DNA of 15,434 nt, from contig URUI01000048.1 of the NCBI GenBank assembly GCA_900551015.1, forward strand, positions 1-15,434, read 5' to 3'. The number at the start of each line of letters is the position of its first letter. Position 1 is the first letter of the stretch. Origin of the DNA: an uncultured Collinsella sp. Lineage in GTDB: Bacteria; Actinomycetota; Coriobacteriia; Coriobacteriales; Coriobacteriaceae. Positions 7,037 to 13,364 of this stretch are shown here, in pieces. The position numbers were made by a program, and so were the translations under genes. Under the pieces are notes generated by a model. The model saw only the letters and a list, made by a program, of their open reading frames with translations, did not search any database and was not told where the DNA came from.

Positions 7037-7078
7037 CAAAACAAAAGACCGTCTACCTGCTGTGTCGGGTAAACGGTC
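7037..7078 (-). terminator. Intrinsic terminator/attenuator in front of the mob operon
   Basis: On the minus strand gaccgt and acggtc (7073-7078 and 7047-7052), extended by four more pairs after one mismatch, form a stem followed by TTTTGTTTTG. The first mob gene's ribosome site begins about ten bases further on. It would stop readthrough from tet, or act as an attenuator for the mob message. Confidence 0.6.
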
Positions 7079-7102
7079 AAGGGTAACGGTATTCGGTTTT
7101 AG

Positions 7103-7151
7103 CCTCGCTGGAAAGGTGCAGACGCAGAGCGGATGTACCTTTCCAGCGAGG
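7103..7151. repeat. 15-bp perfect inverted repeat in the oriT region
   Basis: Arms at 7103-7117 (cctcgctggaaaggt) and 7137-7151 are exact reverse complements around a 19-base loop. No T-run follows on either strand. It is the first of several palindromes between the mob operon and tet. Confidence 0.8.
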
Positions 7152-7162
7152 GCGCAGGGATA

Positions 7163-7195
7163 GCCGCAAAGCGGCGCAAGGGGCGCAGCCCCTTG
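7163..7195. repeat. Two small adjacent hairpins in the oriT region
   Basis: gccgc-aaa-gcggc (7163-7175) and caaggggc-gca-gccccttg (7177-7195) stand side by side. Both have three-base loops and perfect stems of 5 and 8 bp. Together with the neighbouring repeats they fill an otherwise gene-free stretch. Confidence 0.65.
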
Positions 7196-7215
7196 TACGG
7201 AGCGGAGCGACGCAA

Positions 7216-7245
7216 ACGGCCCGGACTTTCGGAAGTCCGGGCCGT
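7216..7245. repeat. 13-bp perfect hairpin with tetraloop in the oriT region
   Basis: acggcccggactt (7216-7228) and its reverse complement (7233-7245) enclose a 4-base loop. The stem is GC-rich. On the minus strand only TTTG follows, so it is at best a weak terminator for tet. Confidence 0.75.
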
Positions 7246-7263
7246 AGCCTCGCAGAGCGCACG

Positions 7264-7301
7264 ATACATGGTCGCAGACCATGTATAGAAGTGCGCCCTT
7301 T
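7264..7301 (+). other. Origin of transfer (oriT), IncQ/RSF1010-like
   Basis: A perfect 10-bp inverted repeat (atacatggtc-gca-gaccatgtat, 7264-7286) is followed directly by AGAAGTGCGCCCTTT. The string AAGTGCGCCCT is the nic core of RSF1010-type oriT sites, which have the same order of inverted repeat then core. The expected cut is after AAGTGCG, between 7295 and 7296 on the plus strand. A further small hairpin (cccttt/aaaggg, 7296-7312) follows. A MobQ relaxase of the matching family is encoded 540 bases away. Confidence 0.75.
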
Positions 7302-7315
7302 GTTCCAAAGGGATT

Positions 7316-9253
7316 TTATAAGTCCATCATTGATGGGAGAATTTTGTTGAACATATGGCGCACCTTATCAATCCGGGTGTTTGGGCGGCGTGGCTGAAAA
7401 ACTGGTTCGCCGCTGGCGATTTGATACCCCTTCAATTCTGTTAAACAAACGCTTCTCCCGTTTGTATAAAAGGTGAGGTCATTGCGGTACTCTTGCACAC
7501 AGCGGGCAGGGATTTCGCCAGTAAAAATCACCTCGCTGTTTTTAACCTGGGTCGTTTCAATACTCGCGCAATATTTTGGTGCGTCATGATAAGCTCTGGA
7601 GAGATATTCCTGCGGCGCATAGAGTGTAAAAGAAAGATATGGTTCCAATAGCTGCGTCCCCGCCTTTTTCAACACCTGCTCCAATACAATAGGTGCCAAT
7701 GACCGAAAGTCTGCGGGAGTGCTGACCGGACTATAATAAAGCCCATACTCAAAACAGATTTTACAGTCCGTTACCTTCCATCCATACACGCCTTGTTCCA
7801 GACCGTAGCGGATACCATCCAATACAGCGTTTTGAAAACTCTGATTCAAGTATCCAACGGAAACTTTGCTCTCATACTGCACTCCGGTGCCAAGGGGGAG
7901 AGGGGTGACGGACAGCCCGATGGACGCCCAGAATGGATTGGGCGGCACTTCGATATGAATGGTGTGACTTACCGCTTTCAATGGCCTCTCCATATAGATG
8001 ACGGTAGGTTCTTTTGCAGTTGTGTTGAGCTGATATTTTTCCACCAGAAGATCAGAGATAATTTCCAATTGTACCCGGCCCAAAAAGGAGAGAATGATCT
8101 CATGGGTCACAGCGTCTACTTCATAGCGCAGAAGCGGGTCGGTATCCGCAATTTCTGTCAAGGCGTTTAACAAGCGTTCCCTCTGTTCTGGTTTCTCTGG
8201 TGCAATTGCTGTCCGCAGCAAAGGGAGAGGATTGTCGCTCCACGTTTCACGGGGCAGCAGCAGTTTGTTTCCCAGCACATCATTCAGCCGCAAACTGTCG
8301 CAGGGTACAATGACGATCTCGCCCGCATGGGCAATCTCTGTTCGGACAATCTCACCCTTTGAGGGGATACGCATTTCCGTAATTTTCAGTTTTTCTTTCC
8401 CTGCCAAGGCTACGGAATCCCGCAAATGAAGCGTACCGCTATACAACCGCAGATAGGCAAGGCGTTGGCTCTGGTTTGCGTACTCAACTTTGAACACAGT
8501 TCCGCACAATTCAGAGCTGTTCTGCCCGGTGGGTGATTGGAATGTATCTGTGACCGCTTCAATGAGTTGTCGGATTCCCAAGTTTACCTTGGCACTGCCA
8601 TGATAGACCGGAAACAGAGAGACGCTTTGGATTCTCCTGTTTTCCTCCCGCAGAAGTTCTTCTTTGTCCATTGGTTCTCCGGCAATATATTTCTCCAACA
8701 ATTCATCACAGTCCGCAATCACGGTATCCCAATTCTCCAGCCCCATGTTTTCCATGATGGATATATCCGGGGAAAGCTGCACGTTCTGCTTAATAATCAT
8801 ATTTGCGGAGAGCTTATCTCGGATAGACTGATACACACCTGGCAGGTCAATCCCGTCCTGGTCGATTTTGTTAATAAAGATAACAGTTGGGATTTTCATT
8901 ACTTGCAGAGCATGAAACAGAATACGGGTCTGCGCCTGAACGCCGTCTTTTGCAGAAACAACCAAAATCGCTCCGTCAAGAATGGCAAGGGAGCGATAGA
9001 CCTCCGCTAAGAAATCCATATGCCCAGGAGTATCCACAATGTTGACCTTACAATCGTGCCACTGAAAGGAAGTGACCGCCGTTTGAATGGTGATTCCACG
9101 CTGCCGCTCTAAAAACATGGTGTCCGTTCTCGTTGTTCCCTGATCCACACTGCCGGGCGCCTCGATTGCTCCGCTGGTATATAACAGGCTCTCCGTCAAG
9201 GTCGTCTTACCTGCGTCTACATGAGCAAGAATGCCAATATTGATGATTTTCAT
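7316..9253 (-). CDS. Tetracycline resistance ribosomal protection protein, Tet(W)/Tet(O)/Tet(32) group
   Basis: A 645-residue EF-G-like GTPase that removes tetracycline from the ribosome. ATG 9253 has GGAGG seven bases before it and gives the standard start MKIINIGILAHVDAGKTT. GTP-binding motifs are all present: AHVDAGKTT (10-18), DTPGH (74-78) and NKID (128-131). The highly conserved SPVSTPADFR, PQEYLSRAYHDAPKYCA and the ending QPRRPNTRIDKVRHMF mark a full-length protein. From memory it is nearest to Tet(W), but many positions differ and some agree with Tet(O) or Tet(32), so I give no class symbol. The C-terminus runs about six residues past the usual 639-residue length. A hairpin leader at 9292-9325 should control it. 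The gene is lower in GC than the host and is the element's resistance cargo. Confidence 0.95.
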   Translation of the reverse strand: MKIINIGILAHVDAGKTTLTESLLYTSGAIEAPGSVDQGTTRTDTMFLERQRGITIQTAVTSFQWHDCKVNIVDTPGHMDFLAEVYRSLAILDGAILVVSAKDGVQAQTRILFHALQVMKIPTVIFINKIDQDGIDLPGVYQSIRDKLSANMIIKQNVQLSPDISIMENMGLENWDTVIADCDELLEKYIAGEPMDKEELLREENRRIQSVSLFPVYHGSAKVNLGIRQLIEAVTDTFQSPTGQNSSELCGTVFKVEYANQSQRLAYLRLYSGTLHLRDSVALAGKEKLKITEMRIPSKGEIVRTEIAHAGEIVIVPCDSLRLNDVLGNKLLLPRETWSDNPLPLLRTAIAPEKPEQRERLLNALTEIADTDPLLRYEVDAVTHEIILSFLGRVQLEIISDLLVEKYQLNTTAKEPTVIYMERPLKAVSHTIHIEVPPNPFWASIGLSVTPLPLGTGVQYESKVSVGYLNQSFQNAVLDGIRYGLEQGVYGWKVTDCKICFEYGLYYSPVSTPADFRSLAPIVLEQVLKKAGTQLLEPYLSFTLYAPQEYLSRAYHDAPKYCASIETTQVKNSEVIFTGEIPARCVQEYRNDLTFYTNGRSVCLTELKGYQIASGEPVFQPRRPNTRIDKVRHMFNKILPSMMDL

Positions 9254-9343
9254 ATGATTGTCCTCCATACAAGGCCCAGAAGGGCGCAAAAATCCCCAGC
9301 GACAAATACTTTTACCGCTGGGGATGATAGGTAGGACACACAT
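9254..9343 (-). CDS. tet leader peptide (in frame with tet, no stop between)
   Basis: An ATG at 9343 opens a 30-codon leader (MCVLPIIPSG, then KSICRWGFLRPSGPCMEDNH) whose codons form the attenuator stem. It matches the position and character of leader peptides of tet(M)-type genes. Unusually, there is no stop codon before the tet ATG and the frame is the same, so translation from 9343 would give a 675-residue Tet with an N-terminal extension. No strong ribosome site is visible before 9343; a small hairpin (9352-9367) lies there instead. Confidence 0.45.
9292..9325 (-). promoter_or_regulatory. Attenuator hairpin in the tet leader
   Basis: Arms 9292-9301 and 9316-9325 (atccccagcg and cgctggggat on the plus strand) form a perfect 10-bp stem with a 14-base loop. 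On the minus strand it is followed by TTTT, giving an intrinsic terminator in front of tet. The same kind of hairpin precedes tet(M)-type genes, where stalled ribosomes on a leader peptide relieve termination. Confidence 0.75.
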
Positions 9344-9400
9344 GAAAACTGCGGCCAAGGCTGGCCGTTGTCTATCACGATATGAAATGAAAAGGCAAAA

Positions 9401-9486
9401 GTATTCTTAAATTGGGTACAAAAACCAAGCCCTCTCCTTGAGGACGTTTGTCTTTGTTCCCATTATCAAATTTTATTTAAGAATAC
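9401..9486. repeat. 12-bp perfect inverted repeat in the tet/Rpn intergenic region
   Basis: gtattcttaaat (9401-9412) and atttaagaatac (9475-9486) are exact reverse complements 62 bases apart, in the AT-rich region between divergent genes. It could be a paired operator or a trace of an older junction. The rest of 9344-9688 holds no other convincing gene. A weak TTGATA at 9498-9503, with an AT-rich stretch about 17-20 bases on, is the only promoter candidate for the plus-strand gene. Confidence 0.6.
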
Positions 9487-9688
9487 CTTGCCGCATATTG
9501 ATAAACTCCTTTGCTTGGATTTTTATAGCATAGCATATCAAATTCCCAAAAGCAACCCTGTTAAGATAAATTTTTTCTGTCACTGCACCTCCATATCTCT
9601 CTCGTGTATACGCCATACGCAACTCTTTTCAAAAAAGAAGTGGACGCGCTGGCAAAGCTGTGGTAGAATGAAACGAAAGAAGGTGAGG

Positions 9689-10633
9689 ATGGTGGAGCTC
9701 AAAACGACAATCGCCCAGGGACTGCACGTCACAGATGACAGCGCGGGTTATGATGCCGCCTGTAAGCGTGTCCTGTCTGAAAAGGCAATCCTGGCGCGGA
9801 TTATGAAGTCCTGCCTGGAAGAATACAAGGATTGCGATGTCAATGATATTGCCGAGAAGTACATTGAGGGCCAACCCCAGGTGTCCGCCGTCCCGGTGCT
9901 GCCGGACGAGGGTGGCACAGTCATCAGCGGCATGGACACCGAGGACAAATCGGTGCGCGAGGGGACAGTCGCCTATGACATTCGCTTCCGCGCCATCGTT
10001 CCCGACTCCGAGGAACAAATTGCCCTCATCATCAACGTGGAGGCCCAGAACGATTTTTACCCCGGCTATCCGCTGATAAAGCGTGGCATATACTACTGTT
10101 GCCGCATGATTTCTTCCCAGTACGGCAGGGAGTTCACTGGCTCCCATTATGAGAAAATCAAGAAGGTCTACTCCATCTGGATTTGCATGAAACCGCCGCA
10201 GTATCGAGAGAACACCATTACCCGGTATCGGCTGGTGGAAGAATATCTGGTCGGCGAGGGCAAAGAACCCATCAGGAATTATGATTTGCTGTCCATCATC
10301 ATGCTGTGCCTTGGCGGGCCGGATGGGTCAAATTATGACGGCGTATTGCGGATGCTGGATGTGCTTCTCTCCAACGAAACCAGCGAGGCGGAAAAGCGGA
10401 AAATTTTGCAGGACGATTACGACATTCAAATGACGCAGACAATGGAAAGGGAGGTGTCGGTCATGTGTAATTTGAGCAAGGGCGTTGAGGAAAAAGGCGT
10501 TGCTAAAGGTATCTTGTCCTCTATCAAAAACCTCATGGAAACGATGGGGCTGACCATTGAACAGGCTATGGCGGCGCTGAAAGTCCCGGAGGGCGAACGT
10601 CAGAAATATATGGATTTGCTGGAACGGCAGTAA
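9689..10633 (+). CDS. PD-(D/E)XK nuclease family protein (Rpn/transposase-like)
   Basis: The protein has 314 residues. ATG 9689 follows agaaggtgagg; the frame is open to 9488, but the upstream codons give an unlikely sequence without family features. The core D97 (VAYDIRFRA) with E118-A-Q120 (INVEAQNDF) fits the PD-(D/E)XK nuclease fold with the final Lys replaced by Gln, as in many Rpn/YhgA-like proteins. Next come KRGIYYCCRMISSQYG and IWICMKPP, typical of the family in gut Clostridia. The C-terminus has a GVEEKGVAKG segment and the ending PEGERQKYMDLLERQ. Family members are linked to DNA cleavage and recombination, and recently to phage defence. It is the only plus-strand gene of the element, divergent from tet and convergent with the recombinase. 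The family is likely; the role is inferred. Confidence 0.72.
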   Translation: MVELKTTIAQGLHVTDDSAGYDAACKRVLSEKAILARIMKSCLEEYKDCDVNDIAEKYIEGQPQVSAVPVLPDEGGTVISGMDTEDKSVREGTVAYDIRFRAIVPDSEEQIALIINVEAQNDFYPGYPLIKRGIYYCCRMISSQYGREFTGSHYEKIKKVYSIWICMKPPQYRENTITRYRLVEEYLVGEGKEPIRNYDLLSIIMLCLGGPDGSNYDGVLRMLDVLLSNETSEAEKRKILQDDYDIQMTQTMEREVSVMCNLSKGVEEKGVAKGILSSIKNLMETMGLTIEQAMAALKVPEGERQKYMDLLERQ

Positions 10634-10638
10634 TGACA

Positions 10639-10673
10639 AAAACGCCACGGACTATCGTTGTCCCTGGCGTTTT
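10639..10673. terminator. Bidirectional intrinsic terminator between convergent genes
   Basis: aaaacgcca (10639-10647) and tggcgtttt (10665-10673) pair perfectly, with three more pairs after one mismatch. A-runs on one side and T-runs on the other make it work in both directions. It serves the Rpn-like gene on the plus strand and the recombinase on the minus strand. Confidence 0.85.
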
Positions 10674-10684
10674 CTGTATCTACG

Positions 10685-10930
10685 TTAGCTGACTTGAGCA
10701 GCTTCGGCTTCTGCCTGTTTCTTCCTGTGGTAGTTCTCCCGCCTCGCGGCAAGCATACGTTCATACCGGGCCTGGGCTTCGGGATCTCCGGCGGCAGCGT
10801 CCGCATACATTTTCTGACGGGACTTCTTTACCGCTTCTGACTGTTGCGCTCTCTGCTGCGCCAACTCTGCCGCCGCTACCGGGTCGGTTTCGGCGCGGGC
10901 TTTCAAATCCTGCAAAGCCGCCTTTTCCGA
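10685..10930 (-). pseudogene. Frameshifted C-terminal tail of the serine recombinase
   Basis: In the next reading frame the recombinase tail continues as SEKAALQDLKARAETDPVAA and on to a stop at 10685-10687. Adding one base near 10930-10932 (ccgattgcg to ccgatttgcg on the plus strand) joins LEAHR to KSEKAALQ and restores one 786-residue protein. The tail is rich in Ala, Gln, Arg and Lys and ends in RRENYHRKKQAEAEAAQVS. It has no convincing start of its own. Either a real frameshift mutation or a sequencing error explains it. Confidence 0.7.
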
Positions 10931-13044
10931 TTGCGATGGGCTTCCAGCCGTTCCGCTTCTTCTAGGGTGAGAGGCAAACCTGCCTCGGCACATCTGGCAA
11001 GTTCTTTCAACGTCCGCTGTTGGGGCTTCGGGGGCTGTGCGGACTTCTGCCTGTCACGCCACGCTTTGTGCTGCTCGGCTTTCTTCTGGCGGTGCGCCGC
11101 AAGCCGCTCCGCTTCCTCCGGGGTGAGATCGGCTCCATCCAGCTTGGCGAGTTCCTTCAGTGAGCGTTTGCGAGGCTTCTCTGGCTGACTGGCCTTTTTC
11201 TTGTCGCGTTGCTTCTGCTGATAGGCCCGATTGCGCTCTAACCGCCGTTCTTCCTCCGCCTGTTCCTCCGGGGTCAACAGGCCCGCCCGCTTCCTCGCGG
11301 TAAACTCCCGGCGCTCCTGCTTGTACCTCTCATACCGAACCTGGGCAAGCACCTGGGAGCGTTCCTCTTTCTCTGCCTGTTCCTCCTGCTGGCGGCGTTC
11401 TTCCTCCTGCTCCATCGGGGTCACAATGTCGGCGGGAACCTCAAACGCGCCAATGAAATTGAAATAGAAATCTAACCGCTGACGGCGCTGCTTTCCCCGT
11501 CCGTTGCCCTCATGGACAACGATTTTCTCGATAAACTCATTGAGAATGGGCGTAGTCAGTTCCGAAAAATCGGTGTACCGCTTGGCAAGGTCGATAAACT
11601 CCGTCATTCTCACCCGGTCGGCGTTCCAGTTGTCCAGCAAGCCCTGCCACTCCGTCATGGAGGCTTCCAGCGCGGCCTGTTCCTCGTCATACTCGGCAAG
11701 GAGACGGCTGAAATGCTTATCCGGCAGCTTGCCCGTGGCGTTGGCCTCGTACAGCTTCTTCACCAGTCCGTCCAGTTCGGCGTGGCGCTTCTTCGCCTGG
11801 ACAATCTGTTTCCGGCAATCCTTGACTGCTTCCTCCTGGCGCAGACTGGATGCCTTTCGAACCCGCTGAACAAACTCCTGCTCGTTGTTGCGGACATACC
11901 AGCTTATCCGCTGGATGGCGGAGAGGATCGCCGCTTCCAGCTTTTGCGTGGCAACATAGTGAATGGTGCAATCCTCCATAGGTGCCCGGTATCTGGAACA
12001 GGTGAAAGCATCGTCAATGTACTTGCCTTGGACAAGACTGTTGTGGTGGGTCAGCTTTGCGCCGCAGTCGGCACAGTAGAGCAGTCCGGTTAAACGGTTA
12101 GGGGCATTACTCCGCTTGGGTGTCCGGCGCTTGGTTTCCCGCAAACGCTGAACATTGTGCCACGTTTCTTCGTCAATGATGGCGGGGACGGCTCCCTCAA
12201 ATACAAATTGTTCCTCTGGCATTGTCCTGCGGGTGCTTTTAGTCTTGTAGTTCTCACAGACAGTCTTGCCCAGCACCTTGCGCCCCAGGTACTCCGGCCT
12301 TTTAAGAATATAACCCAGGGTGGTGGCAGACCATGCGTAGGGGTCGCGGTAGCTGTTGGCTCGAACAGGACAGCCGATACGCTTCCAGTGTTCGGAAGGG
12401 ATGGGGATTTGCTCGGCCCGCAGCGTTCGGGCGATGCCGTTGACGCTCTGACCGTCCATGACCATCTGAAAGATGCGGCGCACAACGGCGGCAGCTTCCT
12501 CGTCGATCACCCACTCGCCCTTTTCTTCTTTTGAGGCGAGATAGCCATAGGGGACGGCCCCCGAACAGCGCAGGCCCTTTTCCATTCTGGACTTGAAAAC
12601 GGTCTTGATTTTGCGGCTGGTGTCAGCAACGTACCACTCATTTATCACATCCCGGAAGATGGACATAATATCAAATCCATTGGCGGTGTCCAGGTTGTCA
12701 TTGGCGGCGATAAAGCGGACGTTGTACTCGTCAAAGGTGCGTTTGAGCAAGCCGACCTCCACCACGTCACGGCCTATTCTGCTCTGGTCTTTGACAATGA
12801 CGGTAGCCACATTTCCGGCCCGTATCTCGTCCACCATAGCGTCCAGGCCGGGCCGCTTGAAGGTCGTTCCCCGCACCCCGTCATCGGTGAAGTGGCGGAC
12901 ATTAGTGAAGCCATTTTTTCGGGCGTAGTCCTCCAGGATGCGCTTTTGATTTTCTACGGACACGCTCTCGTCAGACCGCCCATCGTCGTGAGATAACCTT
13001 TCGTACAATGCTGTGATTTTACCCTTTTGCCCCTGCTTCCTCAT
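10903..13044 (-). CDS. Large serine recombinase (TnpX-like), C-terminus altered by frameshift
   Basis: This 713-residue site-specific recombinase should excise and integrate the element through a circular form. ATG 13044 has GGAGGT upstream. The N-terminal resolvase domain has the catalytic serine S18 (LYERLSHDD) and the conserved RPGLDAM and VKDQSRIGRD arginines. A recombinase domain follows (about 165-290), then a zinc ribbon with C324, C327, C349 and C359, a coiled coil, and a DUF4368-type segment (about 470-545). From about 545 the protein becomes a charged repetitive tail with copies of LTPEEAERLAAHR and SLKELAKL units. The last nine residues (NRKRRLCRI) are out-of-frame sequence caused by the shift near 10931. 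The catalytic and DNA-binding parts are intact, so it may still work. The gene lies at the right end, 37 bases from the inverted repeat. Confidence 0.93.
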   Translation of the reverse strand: MRKQGQKGKITALYERLSHDDGRSDESVSVENQKRILEDYARKNGFTNVRHFTDDGVRGTTFKRPGLDAMVDEIRAGNVATVIVKDQSRIGRDVVEVGLLKRTFDEYNVRFIAANDNLDTANGFDIMSIFRDVINEWYVADTSRKIKTVFKSRMEKGLRCSGAVPYGYLASKEEKGEWVIDEEAAAVVRRIFQMVMDGQSVNGIARTLRAEQIPIPSEHWKRIGCPVRANSYRDPYAWSATTLGYILKRPEYLGRKVLGKTVCENYKTKSTRRTMPEEQFVFEGAVPAIIDEETWHNVQRLRETKRRTPKRSNAPNRLTGLLYCADCGAKLTHHNSLVQGKYIDDAFTCSRYRAPMEDCTIHYVATQKLEAAILSAIQRISWYVRNNEQEFVQRVRKASSLRQEEAVKDCRKQIVQAKKRHAELDGLVKKLYEANATGKLPDKHFSRLLAEYDEEQAALEASMTEWQGLLDNWNADRVRMTEFIDLAKRYTDFSELTTPILNEFIEKIVVHEGNGRGKQRRQRLDFYFNFIGAFEVPADIVTPMEQEEERRQQEEQAEKEERSQVLAQVRYERYKQERREFTARKRAGLLTPEEQAEEERRLERNRAYQQKQRDKKKASQPEKPRKRSLKELAKLDGADLTPEEAERLAAHRQKKAEQHKAWRDRQKSAQPPKPQQRTLKELARCAEAGLPLTLEEAERLEAHRNRKRRLCRI

Positions 13045-13080
13045 GTGTGTAACCTCCTGTTTTGTATTTTCACGACCTTT

Positions 13081-13091
13081 CTATCCTTATT
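13081..13091 (-). repeat. Right terminal inverted repeat / attR arm
   Basis: ctatccttatt is the exact reverse complement of the left repeat at 4458-4468. In a circle the two arms would face each other across only six bases, forming the palindromic core of attP. Confidence 0.65.
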
Positions 13092-13094
13092 ATA
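13089..13094 (-). promoter_or_regulatory. -10 box of the recombinase at the element's edge
   Basis: attata on the plus strand reads TATAAT on the minus strand, a perfect -10, about 45 bases before the recombinase start. It overlaps the end of the right inverted repeat. The -35 position falls outside the element, in host DNA now and in the left end when the element is circular. Neither supplies a good TTGACA. Confidence 0.55.
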
Positions 13095-13117
13095 GTGACC
13101 CTTTGGGGACGGAGGAA

Positions 13118-13126
13118 AACGGATCA
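13118..13126. repeat. Right half of the split host palindrome
   Basis: aacggatca is the exact reverse complement of tgatccgtt at 4438-4446. The bases between it and the element edge contain ccctttggggacgg, which resembles the GGGGAC word of the palindrome at 2695-2727. Confidence 0.55.
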
Positions 13127-13161
13127 CATGGAGCTGACAAGAGGCCTGGTTCGGAATGGTC

Positions 13162-13364
13162 TGGACAGTTAGTTCAGATGCGTATAAACCCGAGGCGGTT
13201 CGGCATGCGTTTTGAGCTGTTTGGGATGGGGGAGGGGTTCGGATGGGAGTTTAGAAGGGGGACGAGTCGGTCGTGCAGCCCCCGGGGCGGCCAAATTGGC
13301 TGGAATGGCGACGTCTGAACACGACCAGGCTCGCAGAATTATACGTATCTGAACTAACTGTCCA
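13162..13364. repeat. 203-bp MITE-like element with 26-bp terminal inverted repeats
   Basis: The arms (13162-13187, beginning tggacagttagttcagat, and 13339-13364) are reverse complements with one mismatch at 13180. The 151 bases between encode no convincing protein. There is no clear target-site duplication. This accounts for most of the 376-base gap between the mobile element and ligA. It may be a non-autonomous transposable element or a dispersed structured repeat. Confidence 0.65.

Larger units (their letters stand above)
4455..13096. mobile_element. Tn4451/TnpX-like integrative mobilizable element carrying tetracycline resistance
   Basis: The element contains a large serine recombinase, TnpW, a Cys-rich VLP protein, a MobQ relaxase, a DUF3847 protein, an oriT-like site, a ribosomal-protection Tet gene and an Rpn-like nuclease. 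It sits between the htrA terminator and ligA, two host genes of clearly higher GC. The ends are set by 11-bp inverted repeats at 4458-4468 and 13081-13091, and by a GT present at both edges (4455-4456 and 13095-13096). Joining the ends gives a nearly symmetric site, as expected for a serine recombinase attP. No type IV secretion genes are present, so transfer would need a helper element. Tn4451 itself carries chloramphenicol resistance and has short imperfect terminal inverted repeats. The exact edges are uncertain by a few bases. Confidence 0.85.

Noticed and set aside
6722..7282. Longer form of the DUF3847 protein starting near 7282
   Set aside because: The added codons read through the oriT hairpins and a terminator, and the family pattern begins at the ATG at 7015 with a strong ribosome site.
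8537..9010. Plus-strand open frame inside the tet gene
   Set aside because: It overlaps the GTPase domain of tet and has no start signal or family features.
10685..10993. A separate 102-residue gene after the recombinase
   Set aside because: Its first residues are an out-of-frame reading of the recombinase, and the rest continues the recombinase tail. A frameshift explains it better.
4439..13098. GA dinucleotides at 4439-4440 and 13097-13098 as the crossover, as in Tn4451
   Set aside because: They would place the two inverted-repeat arms very unequally from the core, and would put one arm of the host palindrome inside the element. Not excluded without an empty-site sequence.
4440..13100. 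Conjugation (type IV secretion) genes in the element
   Set aside because: None found: only relaxase, small mob proteins, recombinase, tet and a nuclease homologue, so I call it mobilizable rather than self-transmissible.
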